Positions 10,873 to 22,994 of a stretch of 64,000 bases of DNA are shown here, one piece after another. Source of the DNA: Ceratorhiza oryzae-sativae (lineage: Eukaryota; Basidiomycota; Agaricomycetes; Cantharellales; Ceratobasidiaceae); assembly GCA_030998015.1 (NCBI GenBank), contig JARWMV010000244.1:496001-560000 (forward strand), in the 5' to 3' direction. The position numbers and the translations under genes were made by a program. Position 1 is the stretch's first letter; each line of letters starts with the position of its first letter. Under the pieces are notes generated by a model. The model was not told the DNA's origin, did no database searches, and was given only the letters and a program-made list of their open reading frames with translations.

Positions 10873-12998
10873 ATGGCTCCGAAATCTATCTTCCGACAGC
10901 CAGGCGCACAGCACTTTCAGCTTGTTCACCGCTCTCAGCGCGACCCGCTGATCCACGATCCAGAGGCCAGTAGTCATGTATTAAAGGAGTTTGAGCGGGA
11001 GAATTTGGTTCGCAAGGCAAGTCAACTGGAACTCTGGACGAGCCATTATTTTTATGGTCCTCGTTTGTGGGATAGGGCAAAACCCGCAGGGACCTGGAGC
11101 ATGTTTTACCCGAAGCAGCTTCAGAACGAGCAAACGTAGGGGAGGCGGCTGAATATGGTGTTTACTATGACGACACAGACTATGATTATATGCAACATCT
11201 CCGGCCCATAGGCATGAGCATAGATGCTGTCATGTTGGAGGCCCCTTCGACCCGCGGCAAAGGAAAAGGAAAGACGAAGGAAATCGTCGCACTTCCCGAC
11301 GAGACCTTGCCATCCCGAAACGAGCTCTCCCTTGCGGCTGCACGAAATGCTATGCAATCTATACCAACTGAACTCGCTGGCTTTAACCCCGATCTCGACC
11401 AACACTTGCGACAAACACTCGAGGCGCTAGAGGACGATGCGTTCGTAGAGAATAACGACGATAAAGGGGAGGCAGATATGGAAGATCTATTTGGAGAGCT
11501 TCTAGCGGGAGGTGAGCGGCAAGAGGGAGAAATGGGCGAGTGGGACGAGTGGGAATTCCGTGAGGAGGGCGTCAGGGCAAAGGATAATGTGGCCGAACAA
11601 TCTCGGGGCTTGGGGACAGATGACTTATCATTGAGAGTTGCCGCGTTTAAAATATCCCAGGCAGAGGCTTCTGAGCCGTCATCAGACGACAGCCAAGAGC
11701 CAGAGGATTCCGAGGGAGGCGACACGATTGGAAGACTGCCTAACTTGCCGCCGCTCGCGGTTATCGGGGGTAAACGACGAAGAAAGGGAGCCGAGAGTGA
11801 TGCTTCTGGATTTAGCATGTCGAGTTCGTCCGTGTTTAGAAACGATGGTCTTCGGGGATTAGATGCGCAATTCGATCGGGTGAGCTCGACTGCGCCAATC
11901 TTTTTCCGGAGGAATTAACAATACGGCTCATATAAGATGGAGCTCGTTTACAACTCAGACGAGGATATACAGAAATCCGATGAAGAACACGAGGCTCGGA
12001 CATCCAAAGACCTCACCGAAGACGACTCCGACGAGGCTCCAGAACTTTTTGATACGCGTGATGACCTCGAAAGCATGATGGACGAATTTCTCGAGAAGTA
12101 GGATTAATCTCAGCTCGGTTGTTTATTCCTGCTAATACAACATGTCATTCGCAGATATGAACTTGTTGGGAACAAAATGCGACCGGCCCTTGGCGGCATT
12201 ACCGGCACCGAGAAGCTTGCTACCCTGCGCCACGCTCTGGCGGACGGAGTTGAAGGAGACGGCGGGGCGCGAACTCGTGCAATCATCAAGAAAGGGAATA
12301 TTGCTGGTCTCGAGGAGGACGTTGTCCCACAACCATATGACATTGACGAAGGGTACGAACAGGACAGGTGGGACTGCGAAACAATACTATGTACGTACAT
12401 CAGCCCCAGACGTCAGCCGACACCGCTAACGAGGCACATGCCCCCCATTGATCTGCTCCACAGCAACATACTCCAATATCGAGAATCATCCACGTCTTAT
12501 TCTCGCGCGCGACCAGCGGCCTGTACCACGCATCAAAATCCACCCGAAAACTGGGTTACCAGCAGTTGCAGAGGAGGATCAGCATGCCAGCGTATCGGCC
12601 TCACGTCGGACCACTCGATCTGCAATCAGTGCACGAGAAGAAGTTTTAGGTGTTGCTGCCATGGAAGCCCGTAAGCTGAAATGCCAGATCTTGGTTTAGC
12701 GTTACTGAAATCGGTACTGGTGTCCTTGCTCACTCGATGACGCAGCGGCCCGGAAGACGATCGCTCGGCCACGCAATGAATCCAAAGAAGACAAGAAGGC
12801 TCGGAAGGAGGCTGTCCGCAATGAAAAACAGGTAAAGCCACGCCCCCTACAGTGTCACCAGATTTCAGACTGATGCGAATACCCCATGGGAAGGTTCGCA
12901 GGGCAGAAAAATCGGCTATGCGAGAGGCGTTCTCAGCAGAGCGACAGTCTCAACGCAAGGCTGCAATGTCTGTCCCTCAAGGAGCAAGAAAGCTATAG
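10873..12998 (+). CDS. LTV1: LTV1, 40S ribosome biogenesis/export factor
   Basis: Seven exons: 10873-11016, 11076-11879, 11937-12097, 12155-12390, 12464-12670, 12746-12831, 12894-12998; 580 aa with no frame defect. The start MAPKSIFRQPGAQHFQLVHR is diagnostic of LTV1, as are YYDDTDYDYMQHLRPIG near residue 80 and WDCETIL then STYSNIENHPRLI. The C-terminus is basic and coiled (RRAEKSAMREAFSAERQ). Intron 1 (11017-11075) begins with GC (CGCAAG|GCAAGT...GGGATAG|GGC): only this junction restores the conserved GKTRRDLE frame. LTV1 binds the pre-40S particle in nucleus and cytoplasm and is released before final 40S maturation. An acidic middle region (about residues 170-290) is normal for the family. 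Confidence 0.92.
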
Positions 12999-13536
12999 GG
13001 ACGATCCCAGAGGCTATTACCCCATACCCCGGATTTCAGGTCGTTGTGATGGTCCCTTTGGGAGGTGGAGTGCTCTGCTCTACCCTTGATAGGTGACCGA
13101 ACCGACTCCCGGTGTGGGGATCCGATAGCTCCGGGAACCGCATCCCGTAATTTCAGACATCGGGCCTCACTGATTATCACGTTAAGGTGAACGAGGCGCT
13201 GTGTATACACACATAAATAATGATTGTTCAAGCACTGAAGACCAGTATATGGAAACAGCGTACAGTGATAGTTTACAGTGAGGATAAGCCTGACGTGAAG
13301 GTGCTGATGCCACCGAGAGGCCACCTCGCGTGGACAAGAAACAGATGCAGAAAAAGGTGAAATATGCAGTCAGACGGGGAACCGAGCCAAATGAATCAGT
13401 CGGGGTAGCAGAAAACGGATTGGTATCCAGGAGATAGCTTGAGTTTGGACAAGTCCGAAACCCGTCCATTTTGCCGCCTGTTTCTCCTTACTATGGTTTG
13501 CGAAACAGGGATAACATAAGCCAATCCAAGATCACC

Positions 13537-14089
13537 TCACTCGGTCATTGCGACCAGCGACATGGCCTCGAGAGCCTGACAGATCGTGAAGTAAACCGTT
13601 AGTCCCGTTGGAAATAGACCGCACGCCAGTCAAAGGATTAACCTTTCGCGCCGCCTCTTGCCGAGCGTCCATTTTTCTCTAAGAGGATCGGAAATGAGGC
13701 CATAAGTTCCGACCGAACCCATCGAATATACGCGAGAAAAAGCTCACAGCGCATATACCGTACCCGTATTCCACCTATATTCAGGAACATGTTGATGAGT
13801 TGAATTATATAATTGTGGCCCAAACACACCCTTACCCTATCAACTAAGGAAATTGATTATAGGGTAAGTATTCTGGGGCAGAGCGATATGCGAAAAGGAG
13901 GACGTACTGAACGCCGTGACCGTCCACGTGGGGTCTAGCCAAACGTTACGCCAATCTTAGGTCAAAACGGGCGAACAAGAAAATCACACTGCCCAACGGA
14001 AACGTACCGTGTGCGGGTCCATAGGACGTCTCTTTCCACAGCAGCGCGTTTGTCCGCCCTTGGCGTTGCAAGAGGTTGTTGAGAGTCAT
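13537..14089 (-). CDS. Small double-stranded RNA-binding domain protein (72 aa, six exons)
   Basis: Exons 14089-14008, 13934-13908, 13843-13836, 13774-13748, 13678-13643 and 13575-13537 total 219 nt. The spliced product is essentially one dsRBD: helix 1 with LNNLLQRQGRTN, the conserved LLWKETSYGPAH (matching the GPxH loop), strand TWTVTAF, then VEYGYG and the basic helix 2 RKMDARQEAARKALEAM, ending MTE. Exon 3 is only 8 nt (TTGATAGG), flanked by TTTCCTTAG and GTAAGG; it supplies Ile-Asp-Arg and is required to keep frame between strands 1 and 2. Every junction is GT/AG and phase-consistent. No catalytic domain is attached, so the role is unknown; it could bind dsRNA in an RNAi-, virus- or transposon-related setting. 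The identity of the domain is firm; the microexon rests on frame and homology. Confidence 0.75.
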
Positions 14090-17000
14090 GACTGTCGGGC
14101 ACTGGTCAGATGAGAGGTTGGCTCAGAACAGATGGAGTTTCAAACCAGGATCAGGTTGGCCTGCCGAACGCAAGGTTAGATAGGTGTGTGCGAGTTTCAA
14201 ACCGGTAGCTCACGAGACATGGTTGAGAGTCGAGGGCTGGTGGTGTTGGTGGTATGCAGGGTTGAGGAGGGGTGAGATAGGCAGGTTTGGGGTATAGGTC
14301 GCGGCGGAAGGTATGTACGGGGGAACCAGAGATCTCGGCGGAGACAGACAGCTTTATATCTACGGGCTGGAGGTGTACGCCGCTCTTGCTCCAAGTTCCT
14401 TCACTCCAGGACGTTTACAGGTGACGGAAGCATGAACTACGATCAGGGTTTCCGATGGATATTCTTCAGGTGCAGAATCCTAATATTTACATACAGGCCG
14501 CGCGGGGAACACAGTAGAGAGGATCGAGCCATGATCGTGCGTAGGCCGAATGCGGGAACACTTTTTTGGATTCGAAAATCCATTTGGGCGGCTGCAGACT
14601 TTCTAGATGCTTCTTGGCCAGGTGATTTGGCCAGGACCTTATCACCCATTAGCTAACGATAGTGGGAAGAAGGTGCCAGCTCGACGGTACTTTAAAAGCT
14701 TTGCGAGAAACCGAAGCATGGTGTGAGAGCCTTGGTCCACCGGCGGTTAGATGTGAACGCAAAGAACTCGACGCATGCTGGGGCCTCGCACCGGCGTAAT
14801 CGCGGCAAATCCGTTGTTCGCGCAAAGCCTGGCCCCAACTCTCAGCGGCGGCCCAGTGGTCCGGAGACGTTGAGCCCGCACAATAAAATCCCTGCTGTCA
14901 ACCAGCGGTCATTGTCGAGCCCGCACTGGGCACCAAACTCTGTCCATTTCCTGAGTAAATTGTGTGGGTATATTGTCTGGCCCCGAGTGACGGCCGGCAA
15001 CGTGGCCAACATGCATCAGGCGAACCTGGACTCTTCAGTCCGGGACTTTCCGCGTGGACTCCATGAGGCAGCGCAGGATGGCGATCTACGATTTTTCAGC
15101 CAGGAAAAATGACCCGGACTGTGCCCAAGGCCTATCGAAATTATATCCGTTGTACAAATCAATCGAACTCTGATAAACTAATACACTTTGATTCTGGCAA
15201 GACATGCCCCAGTTCAAATGCGGACGCGGAGAATCGTAGGCGCCCAGAAGATTGTGAGTTTGGGGGTGCGGGTTGGCTTGGCTGAGCTAGTCTTCTGTGA
15301 GCAATACCTGCGTTCGCACACGGAAAAGACACAACCCACCGGCCAGACATGTCTGAAAGCGACGGAATGAGCATCGGACCGACTCCCCTGCCACCCGATC
15401 TCGAGCCATGGTGGCATATGCTGCATCATAATCCCGTTCCTTAATCTCGGAACATGGAGCCTTGATTGATGCTTGGCTCGCCCCTCGCCCGTCGTGGCGA
15501 CCTTTATGCGTAAAACATTACGCCATGCGCAACCCCAGAGTCTAGTCTCGACCCCAGCCCATCAGGAATGAATTCTGCGTTAAACCGCCCGCACACACTC
15601 AGACCACTCTGCTGAGAACAAGAAGATCCGTGGCACGCGGGAAGCATTGGGTCCGGCGGCGATAACAGTAATCCTACAAGAATTGACTTAAATAGCAAGC
15701 AACTCGTGTTATACACGTGTAGTCTCCGAGTGCCACTCCGGGCGGCCAAGTGGCTGATACACAGGGATTCATTCGTGGTGTGGGGTTCAGACGAGTTTAT
15801 GGGATCCACCGAGCAGCGATCCTCGGCTAGAGATACTGTGATAAAAATGTCGTAGTGGGCACTGGGATCAGCGGACCTGACGTCGAGGAAATATTCGCGC
15901 ACTATTCTGCCTGAACACAGGCTCGTTGATTTCGCAATTGGGACCAGGGGAAGCATAAGCACTCCGCAACGCAGATCAGTGCATGGAGAAACAACTGAAA
16001 AGGTCCAGTCCCCAAAAAAAAGCTTGGGAGAGCAAAAGGACCGAAAACTATGATACCCGATGAGGAGCAGCCGGCGACTCAAGATGAAAAAGATATGTGG
16101 GAACGACAATCATTGCGGTGAGAGCTGTCTCATTTCGTAAACTGGTCTGCCGGTCTCGAGAAAACCGACCGATCGTGTATAGAAGCCTCGACGACATATG
16201 CTCTCACTCGTGTGCACAATGTTTTTACTCACAGTGATACAATAATTCGAATTTCAGTGACGTGTACCACACTCAAACTTTCAGTCCTCGTCCGCGCTCG
16301 CTTCATTGGGCGAGCCCTGGAGCTGGCGGCCTAAGCGACATTCGTTCAGATGCCCAGGATTGTGGCAATAATAAAACTTACAATACAGATGGCCACTTGT
16401 TCCACGCTATCCTGTCGATAAAGTTGATAGAGTTTAGAGCTTATGTTCTGGAGCGAAATCTGACAACGTGACGCGAAGGCATTTTATCGGCCACAATCCG
16501 GACGAAGACAAAAGGAGTTAACACAGCCTTCGAGGTCCATGTACTGTTGGGCTGATAGAAACAACGCGGTCTTCTGTAGACTGGTGATGCAAGGCCGCAC
16601 TGCAAGGCGCATCCAGCGAACAAGGGCAATCAACCACCAGCAAAAACTGGCCCTAAGCAATCCGAATACAGAAACGAACATACCTAAAAGGCAAAACAGC
16701 GCAAATCTCGCTGCGAGATGCCAATCGGGTTCCAAAGCGGTGTCCTTGCGTAAGTGGCTCATGTTGCGTTTTTGATCGAGGGCTCGATGGGTGCGGTCCA
16801 GCAGTGGCAGGTTGCTCATGTGAATGCAGCGTACCGAGCTCAGAGCTTCGTTGCTCCTAACTTGAGCCATTTGATGGCAGCCGGTTAGGGGCGAGGAGAG
16901 CAATACGAACAGCGAGTTGTTCCTCTCGGTCACGATCAAAGACCCCCGGGCGCTGTGGAACTCAAATGCAAATAAGCTATTGGGTACATCCACAGGGGGG

Positions 17001-18561
17001 ACGCGGATCGACAAATGAAATCAACGGCAACTACGATGGGCCACACATTCATTCGGCAGGTCCCCGTCATCGCCAGCGGTTTTTGTGCCACCCCTGTGAA
17101 TGGTGGATGGAGAACACGAGATGCGAGCTCGTATCGCAAGAAACTGATTATCTCTCGCAGGCCTTTCCATTTCACGTTGGACCAGAATGTGATTCGAGAT
17201 TGGATTTACGGGTGTTGGCCTATTCAGAAACCAATTATTACTGCATAGCACAGGGGCGCAACCCATGCCTCACCACAAGTGTCGATCTCTACGTATGTTT
17301 GCGACTCTATTCCTCAAGAGTTGATGATCTCGAGTCGCTCTTCTAAGTAATACTGCACACCATCGACGGCCGTTCGGCTTCGGATCCCTCATGTACGGAA
17401 ATTCGCGAACAGCCAAAAATCCATCCTGTAAGAATCTGGGTTTTCGTACGTTTAAGGCTGAAACAATATGTACGTTAACTCGATTAGATCGAATGTGAGC
17501 TGGCCCGATATGATGCAAGGGGCGAAATAGGGGCGACAATGTGTAGAAGATGCTGACTCAATGGGACCGCGACCAAGGCACTCCTATTTCAATAGGGGCA
17601 AGTTCATGGTTTCGATCACGGTTAGGATGAGCCAGGATTTGGTCTAGGCTCCAATCATAGGCTATCCTTGGGGCTGAGCGCGCGGGAAGACAACCTGATG
17701 AAATGCGCTATTTTGCGAGTAGAAGGCTACGAGTGACGAATAATCAATGGTTCTAGCCCAGAACATGGAATTCAGAAATCTACCACCGCTGTGGAACGGC
17801 AGTTTGCTTTGGACTCACCAGCTTGCTCTTGTTCTACGCTCTGGGATAAGGTTAAGCGACCAAGACGCAGCGTATGCTTCTTACTATGAAAACTTTGACT
17901 CTGGAGATGCCGAATATCTGTAATTAGTACATAAGATTCAGAAACAATAGCCTTTGCCACCAAGTCGTCGAGTTAGGGGGTGGCAATTTAACCCAGACTC
18001 ACCGAACTGTAAGGCAAGACTGAATTGAGACGATTAAGCAGGGAACCTATATTTTCCCCGTCAGCTCCTATAGCAATTTTAGTCCAGAGGGGCATTGAGG
18101 ATTTTCGTGTGGAGCGAGCAATGGATTGGATTTAGGATCCAAACAATAAATTGTGCCGCTGGCGAGGGGTGTTATCTAAGCTCAAGTCTATCCCCAAAGT
18201 GTGGGATAGAGCTGACACTGGGGGGAAAAGAGCGGGGCACATCGAATCCTCGTTTTTTTCGAAGAATTCAGGCTGAGACAGGGGGGCCGACCATCGGCAA
18301 CTAGTGGGGATCTGCGTTTGTCGTTAATGTGAGGCGAATAGTTGACTGAAAATTTCGCTAGAAAATCGGTATAATGCGATTCCTGTGGGAGTCGCCTCTA
18401 GGAACAAGGAAGGAGGATGGTGATGGTGGGAATTAGGTGTGCGCGGACTTGGTCCGTGTAACACGTGATTTTAAGAAGCCAAATTGACCACGAATTAAAC
18501 CGTCTCGATATTGTGAAAAGATCTAACCAATACACCAACAACAAAGAAAAAACAATGAAAA
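14090..18561. other. 4.5-kb gene-poor interval
   Basis: No recognisable gene. The longest open frames are minus 15504-16109 (201 codons) and minus 16484-17014 (176 codons, with one hydrophobic stretch FALFCLLGMFVSVFGLL). Neither has a family match I know or supporting splice structure. The first part should contain the promoter and leader of the dsRBD gene: a pyrimidine-rich leader and a second upstream ATG at about 14220 are visible on the minus strand. No terminal repeats or transposase motifs were seen. Confidence 0.45.
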
Positions 18562-19992
18562 CTAAGCAGCCTTTGCAGCTTGCTCCTGCTTCCACCACTG
18601 AAAGATAGATCAGTCAGTATTCCACACCCTAGACAGGCATATAAGAGTAAACTCACGTCGGCCATCCGTTGAATACCTTCCTCCAACCCAACCTGCGGCT
18701 CGTATTTTAGCACCCTTCGTGCCTTTTCGATATTATACCACCTGGAAGCACACGAAAACGATACACGGAAGCGGGTAAACCCAGCCTCACGTCCCGTAAT
18801 CCAGCTCCACCACTCGGCAGCTCCGGCAAGCATCATTCCAATGTCTTTTGGGAAGACAAAGCGGCTAGTCGGAACATGCCCTGCTGCACGCCATACTGCG
18901 CGTGTAAAGTCCCAAAAGTAGACGGGCTCGCCATTGGTAATGAAGAACGCTTGCCCGGCGACGGCGAGAGGAGAGACTTCTTCCTTGCTCAACGCTTGGT
19001 CCGAGAGCGGATCGAATTTTGTTCGGAGCACGGGGACGTCCGGTGGGAGACCTGTGACGTTGAATGCTGCTTCAGCGGCCTTGTCGCTTTCGCTCGGGTG
19101 GAGTGACGGTCCCAATGGGCGAGCTGCTGAGGTGGGAATGCGATGCGGTATCGGCTCGGTGGTGAGTGATACAGGGGGAAGCGGCGAGTTGAGGATGTCG
19201 TCCTTGGAGGGGAGTGTTTGGTCGAGTTTGTCGGCAGCGAGCAGATGCGCGTGCGCGACATTGGTCACGTATGTCCAGTCAAACAGGTTGGTGTTTGAGC
19301 CAATTTGGAACTTGGTTTGACCGTTTTTGACGACCTCCATGAGACCCTTCATGACTTGCCGATCGCCTGGCCTAATATGCGTGGAATTTCAGTCAAGTAC
19401 GTGGCATTAATTAAGAGGTTGGCTCACCCGAAGATGCCTGCAGGGCGAATGGCAACTGTCAACAGGCCGTTGTTGTCGTTGGCGGCCAACACGAGCTTTT
19501 CTGCCTCGGCTTTAGTCTCGTTGTAAGCGTCCATCGGGACTTCTGGGTACTCGAGTCGCTCGTCGACATCAATGAGGTCTTCGCCGTTGAATACGACACC
19601 AGCACTGCTCGTGTAGACGAGCTTGCGAACACCATGAGCTTGGGCAGCAGATATGATTGCTTTTGTGCCGTCGACGTTGACCTTCCAGTAGATTTCCTTT
19701 CCCAGACCGTGGACGGGTGATGCGGTATGAATTATACATGTTACGTTTGCCTGAGCGGGCCAGGTATCAGCAAAATAGGTAAAACAATTCGCGGGATGCT
19801 CACCTTTTGAATCGCATCTGCCACCTCATTCTCATTGGTAATGTCGCCGGAGAAAAACCTGACATCGTGATGTCGCTGGACAATGTCAAATACCGCGACC
19901 TCTTGCTCGCCGCGGGCGATGAGGGCCTCGACAATGTGCCGTCCCAGAAAGCCGGTTCCGCCGATGACGAGGTAGGACTCGTGTTTAGCCAT
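18562..19992 (-). CDS. ERG26: Sterol-4-alpha-carboxylate 3-dehydrogenase, decarboxylating (ERG26/NSDHL)
   Basis: Four exons: 19992-19804, 19750-19428, 19371-18657 and 18597-18562, giving 420 aa; phases agree and no defect is seen. The N-terminal Rossmann motif is YLVIGGTGFLGRHIVEAL. The SDR catalytic set is present: YTSSAGVVF supplies the Ser, and YNETKAEAEK is the YxxxK motif. AIRPAGIFGPGD and the C-terminal YFWDFTRAVWRAAGH support the 3-beta-HSD/ERG26 branch. The enzyme acts in C4 demethylation of ergosterol intermediates at the ER, oxidising and decarboxylating the 4-carboxysterol with NAD(P). The last exon is short and ends WWKQEQAAKAA. An extra Ser/Pro-rich insertion of about 60 residues (from PSKDDILNSPLP on) lies in the middle. 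DAP1, another sterol-linked gene, lies 2.5 kb away. Confidence 0.9.
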
Positions 19993-20433
19993 GGTCGTAG
20001 AATACTTTTTGGTGTCGTGGTACGATATTCCGACCCCGCGCCGGCGCTTGGCAAATTAGGTCATCCAGGGTCCCGTGCCGAATCGGGACAATTGTCGGCT
20101 TGTGGGCGCCCTGCCCAGCAAGGTTTGCTCTCAACGACCACAGGGAGTGAGTTTAGAGAAACTACCACTGATCCATACACTGATAGCAATATTGCATTGA
20201 TGCGAATTAGTTTGCGTGTCCACGCTCGCTGGTGCGCTCTTTCATCCCCGTAATATGACCCGTTGCTGATTGTCCCTGGCTCATTTTTAGTCTAAATATC
20301 TTTGGTCTCGGCTCGGCAACGACACGCTATATCCCTTCCCTGCGACCGCTACCCCATACGCCGGCAGCACTCAGTGTTCGCCTCTCTCTCCCTCTTTAAT
20401 CCGAAACTACACACTCTTTTTCAGCCAACGACG

Positions 20434-21798
20434 ATGCGCTCGCCGGCTCATCACGCTCGTGTTCACCCGCGCCAGATCGGCGTTGTACCGGTCGGGCCTG
20501 CCGCTATGCCCCAAGGCGCACCGGCTTCATCTCACTCGGCCTACCTGGCCGACGGAGGAGCAATGACTTTCAGCGCCGCACCGACTGCGACCCGGTTTGT
20601 AGTTGATACGACGGCGATCATCCAGACCCCAGTCTTTCCCTCGGCTCTGCCAAGGACCACGATTCATTCGTCGCCGTCTCAAATTTCCGTCGTCCAGACC
20701 GTTAATGGCACATCCAGCATGACGAGCTCAGCAGCTCCTACTGCTGGATTGAACTCCAATGACACCCTTCCCCCCATCCAACTTGACCCTTTCCAACAAG
20801 TCTACACTGGTATGACACTCAAGACCTTACATTCCGCACCCCCTTGGGTGCTCAAAGGAGCAGTGGGAGGCGCTATTTTTATGGTTCTGCTGGCTGCCTA
20901 TTGCTATATTTGTCGATGGTACTACAAGCGCCTTCCCCGATCAACTGCTCGATGGGACGTCGATGACAAAGCAGCGAAAGAGCTTGTTTACGGGAACCAA
21001 CCACACTACTCGCCCGGAGAGGAGAAGCAGGTCGAGGATGACAGACGAGGGGTTGCCGTTGGAGATTCGTACTTTCCCCAGGGCGAAACTTGGCGCAAGT
21101 TCGAGGGACGGACGGCCCGCCACCCAGAATCCTTTATCTACACTGGCGACCATCCTTTGGCTTCTCCCGGTACGCCTCCGGGCACTGGTGCCACCCCCAA
21201 TTCGGGCAGTGATCTTGCCCGACCCCGCCCTCGGTTCGTTAACGTGCACAGAGGTCATGTGGATAGCGTGTTCTCGACCATCTCATTCCCCACCACGCAC
21301 CGCGCCGAGAGTATTCGGGATAGCGACTTTTACCCTGACGACTTCGAGCCCTTTGAACATGATGGAGAAATTTGGGACCTTGCTTCGCCAGGATTCACAG
21401 CTCACCGAGGGAGCTTGGATTCAACAGCTCGCTCAGCAAGCGTTAATAGAGCATCCGTAAGCATGGGCAGAGGATCTATGAGCGTGAACAGGGCAAGCAT
21501 ATTCGGCGAAGCTTCTGCACGGGCACGAGGAAGCATCGTTGTCTACGACTCTACCCCCTTCAACCTCGCTCGCACTTCAGCCCCTGTTTTGGACCAGGAT
21601 CCTTTTGCGGGACCAATCGAGGGAGGAGGGAGCGCGTATGTGTATCCAGTCGAGAAGTATACGAGCAAGAAGAGCTACGATGGTGGGAAGAAGAGCATGG
21701 ATGGGCTCCATATGCGTACGAGGTCTCGGGAGGTCAAGTTGGATACCTTGGTCGAAGACGCAGACGAGGGACGGGGTACACCACTTCCTCGTCTCTAA
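20434..21798 (+). CDS. Single-pass membrane protein, unknown function
   Basis: One open exon of 454 aa. I start at the ATG at 20434, which follows a pyrimidine-rich leader; the frame is open further upstream but without an ATG. Residues 1-135 are rich in Ser, Thr, Pro and Ala with no clear signal peptide. A transmembrane segment (VLKGAVGGAIFMVLLAAYCY) lies at about 139-160 and is followed by a basic stop-transfer stretch CRWYYKRLPR. The cytosolic tail is Arg/Ser-rich with short repeats of the type GSMSVNRASIFG and ARGS, and ends with charged residues. The architecture recalls fungal Skg6/Axl2-like surface sensors, but I recognise no domain. It is transcribed away from ERG26, with 441 bp between start codons that may act as a shared promoter. 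Confidence 0.75.
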   Translation: MRSPAHHARVHPRQIGVVPVGPAAMPQGAPASSHSAYLADGGAMTFSAAPTATRFVVDTTAIIQTPVFPSALPRTTIHSSPSQISVVQTVNGTSSMTSSAAPTAGLNSNDTLPPIQLDPFQQVYTGMTLKTLHSAPPWVLKGAVGGAIFMVLLAAYCYICRWYYKRLPRSTARWDVDDKAAKELVYGNQPHYSPGEEKQVEDDRRGVAVGDSYFPQGETWRKFEGRTARHPESFIYTGDHPLASPGTPPGTGATPNSGSDLARPRPRFVNVHRGHVDSVFSTISFPTTHRAESIRDSDFYPDDFEPFEHDGEIWDLASPGFTAHRGSLDSTARSASVNRASVSMGRGSMSVNRASIFGEASARARGSIVVYDSTPFNLARTSAPVLDQDPFAGPIEGGGSAYVYPVEKYTSKKSYDGGKKSMDGLHMRTRSREVKLDTLVEDADEGRGTPLPRL

Positions 21799-22443
21799 GA
21801 GTGAGTTCGTATGCTTTTTGATGTCAAGCTTGTTTCTAATTCTTTGGTCGTCCAGATTGTGTAAGCTCCAGTGGTTGTGTTCACTCCTACAAGTACAGGA
21901 CGATTGTGTATTTGGGGGGTTTTGTCGGATATACTTTGCTTTCTTTTTTTTTTTTTTCCTGTCTCTCTTTTCAACCTAACTTTCTTTGGCCCAAACCTGC
22001 TTCACCTTGTCGATATCAACCGGCTTCATATCAACCCCTTTTTCTTCACGTGCTGGCGGTTGTTTCCGAGCTGGCTCTCAGCTCCAGCTGTCGTTTGTGC
22101 TGTTGCCTTTTACAGCTTGCGATCTCAATTCAAACCATTTTTTATGAGTTTGCCGAACACGTACTTTGACCTTCTGGGACTTCCCCACCACTAAGCCAAC
22201 CCGCGAGTTGAAGCCTCTTCGAACATGTAGCTTAATTCCTCTGGGCCATCTGCCTATCTTCATTTGAGATTTGACAGGTGATCGGACACATTTGCCAATT
22301 CAAGTTTTTGTGATGGAAGACTGGAGGTTGACGTCAGCTGAGTGGCAGCGACCGGCGTCTTTAGGGATGATAAAAACGATGATCGGTTCAGCCTGCCTAT
22401 CTACAACTCCACAACGACTTGAGACTATCCCAAACCTACGAAG
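21799..22443. other. Intergenic region with long T-run
   Basis: Probably 3' UTR of the membrane-protein gene followed by the DAP1 promoter. A run of about 14 T begins near 21940. Open frames at 21871-22194 are pyrimidine-rich and have no recognisable product. Confidence 0.5.
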
Positions 22444-22994
22444 ATGAACTCTAACCCTCCCGAGGCGGGTGCATCCGTTCGTCCGCTATAAATGCGTGGT
22501 ACTGATGCACGATCGCGTCCGATAGCCTATTGCACCGCCAAAAGACGATCCGTACACGCTCGAAGAGCTCAAGGCGTTTGATGGTTCGGATCCGAGCAAG
22601 CCATTGTATTTAGCTATCAAGGGTACGATATTTGACGTTTCGGCCAAACGGGACATGTATGGACCTGGTGGGTCGTATGCGCTGCTAGCCGGAAAGGATG
22701 CGAGTGCTGGTAGGTGTTTCCGGTCATCAGATGAAGAGGTGATTTACGGAATCGCCATTTTGATAGCACTGGGAAAGTCGAGCTTGAAGGAGGAAGATGC
22801 GCATCCAGATTGGAGTGCGCTTGAGCCGGTAGAGAAGCAAGCGTTGAGTCAGTGGCATGGATTCTTCAGCAAGGTATGGTTGACTTCTTGGATAGAGCAG
22901 AACTAAATCTGGGGACTGAATGGTTTGTTTTATCTAGAAGTATAACATTGTTGGAAGGGTTTCGGACTTGCCCGAGGCTGTTCGAGATGCATAG
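22444..22994 (+). CDS. DAP1: Cytochrome b5-like haem-binding protein (Dap1/MAPR family)
   Basis: Four exons: 22444-22476, 22526-22709, 22767-22873 and 22938-22994; 126 aa. The MAPR signature is clear: DDPYTLEELKAFDGS, PLYLAIKGTIFDVS, YGPGGSYALLAGKDAS, then ALGKSSLKEED, WSALEPVEKQALSQW and the ending KYNIVGRVSDLPEA. Dap1/PGRMC proteins bind haem through a tyrosine and support cytochrome P450 enzymes such as Erg11 in sterol synthesis. No N-terminal transmembrane anchor is present, unlike animal PGRMC1 and like yeast Dap1. Exon 1 is short (11 codons) with a GTTCGT donor, so the very N-terminus is the least certain part. The frame is intact. Confidence 0.85.

Noticed and set aside
11186..11818. 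210-codon open frame on the minus strand
   Set aside because: Exact antisense of LTV1 exon 2, which has clear homology and consistent splicing.
15504..16109. 201-codon minus-strand frame
   Set aside because: No recognisable domain, no splice support and mixed composition; treated as a chance frame.
16484..17014. 176-codon minus-strand frame with one hydrophobic stretch
   Set aside because: A single hydrophobic run is not enough; no family resemblance or flanking exons were found.
20302..20433. Longer N-terminus for the membrane protein
   Set aside because: The upstream frame lacks an ATG and the region is a pyrimidine-rich leader; the first ATG is at 20434.
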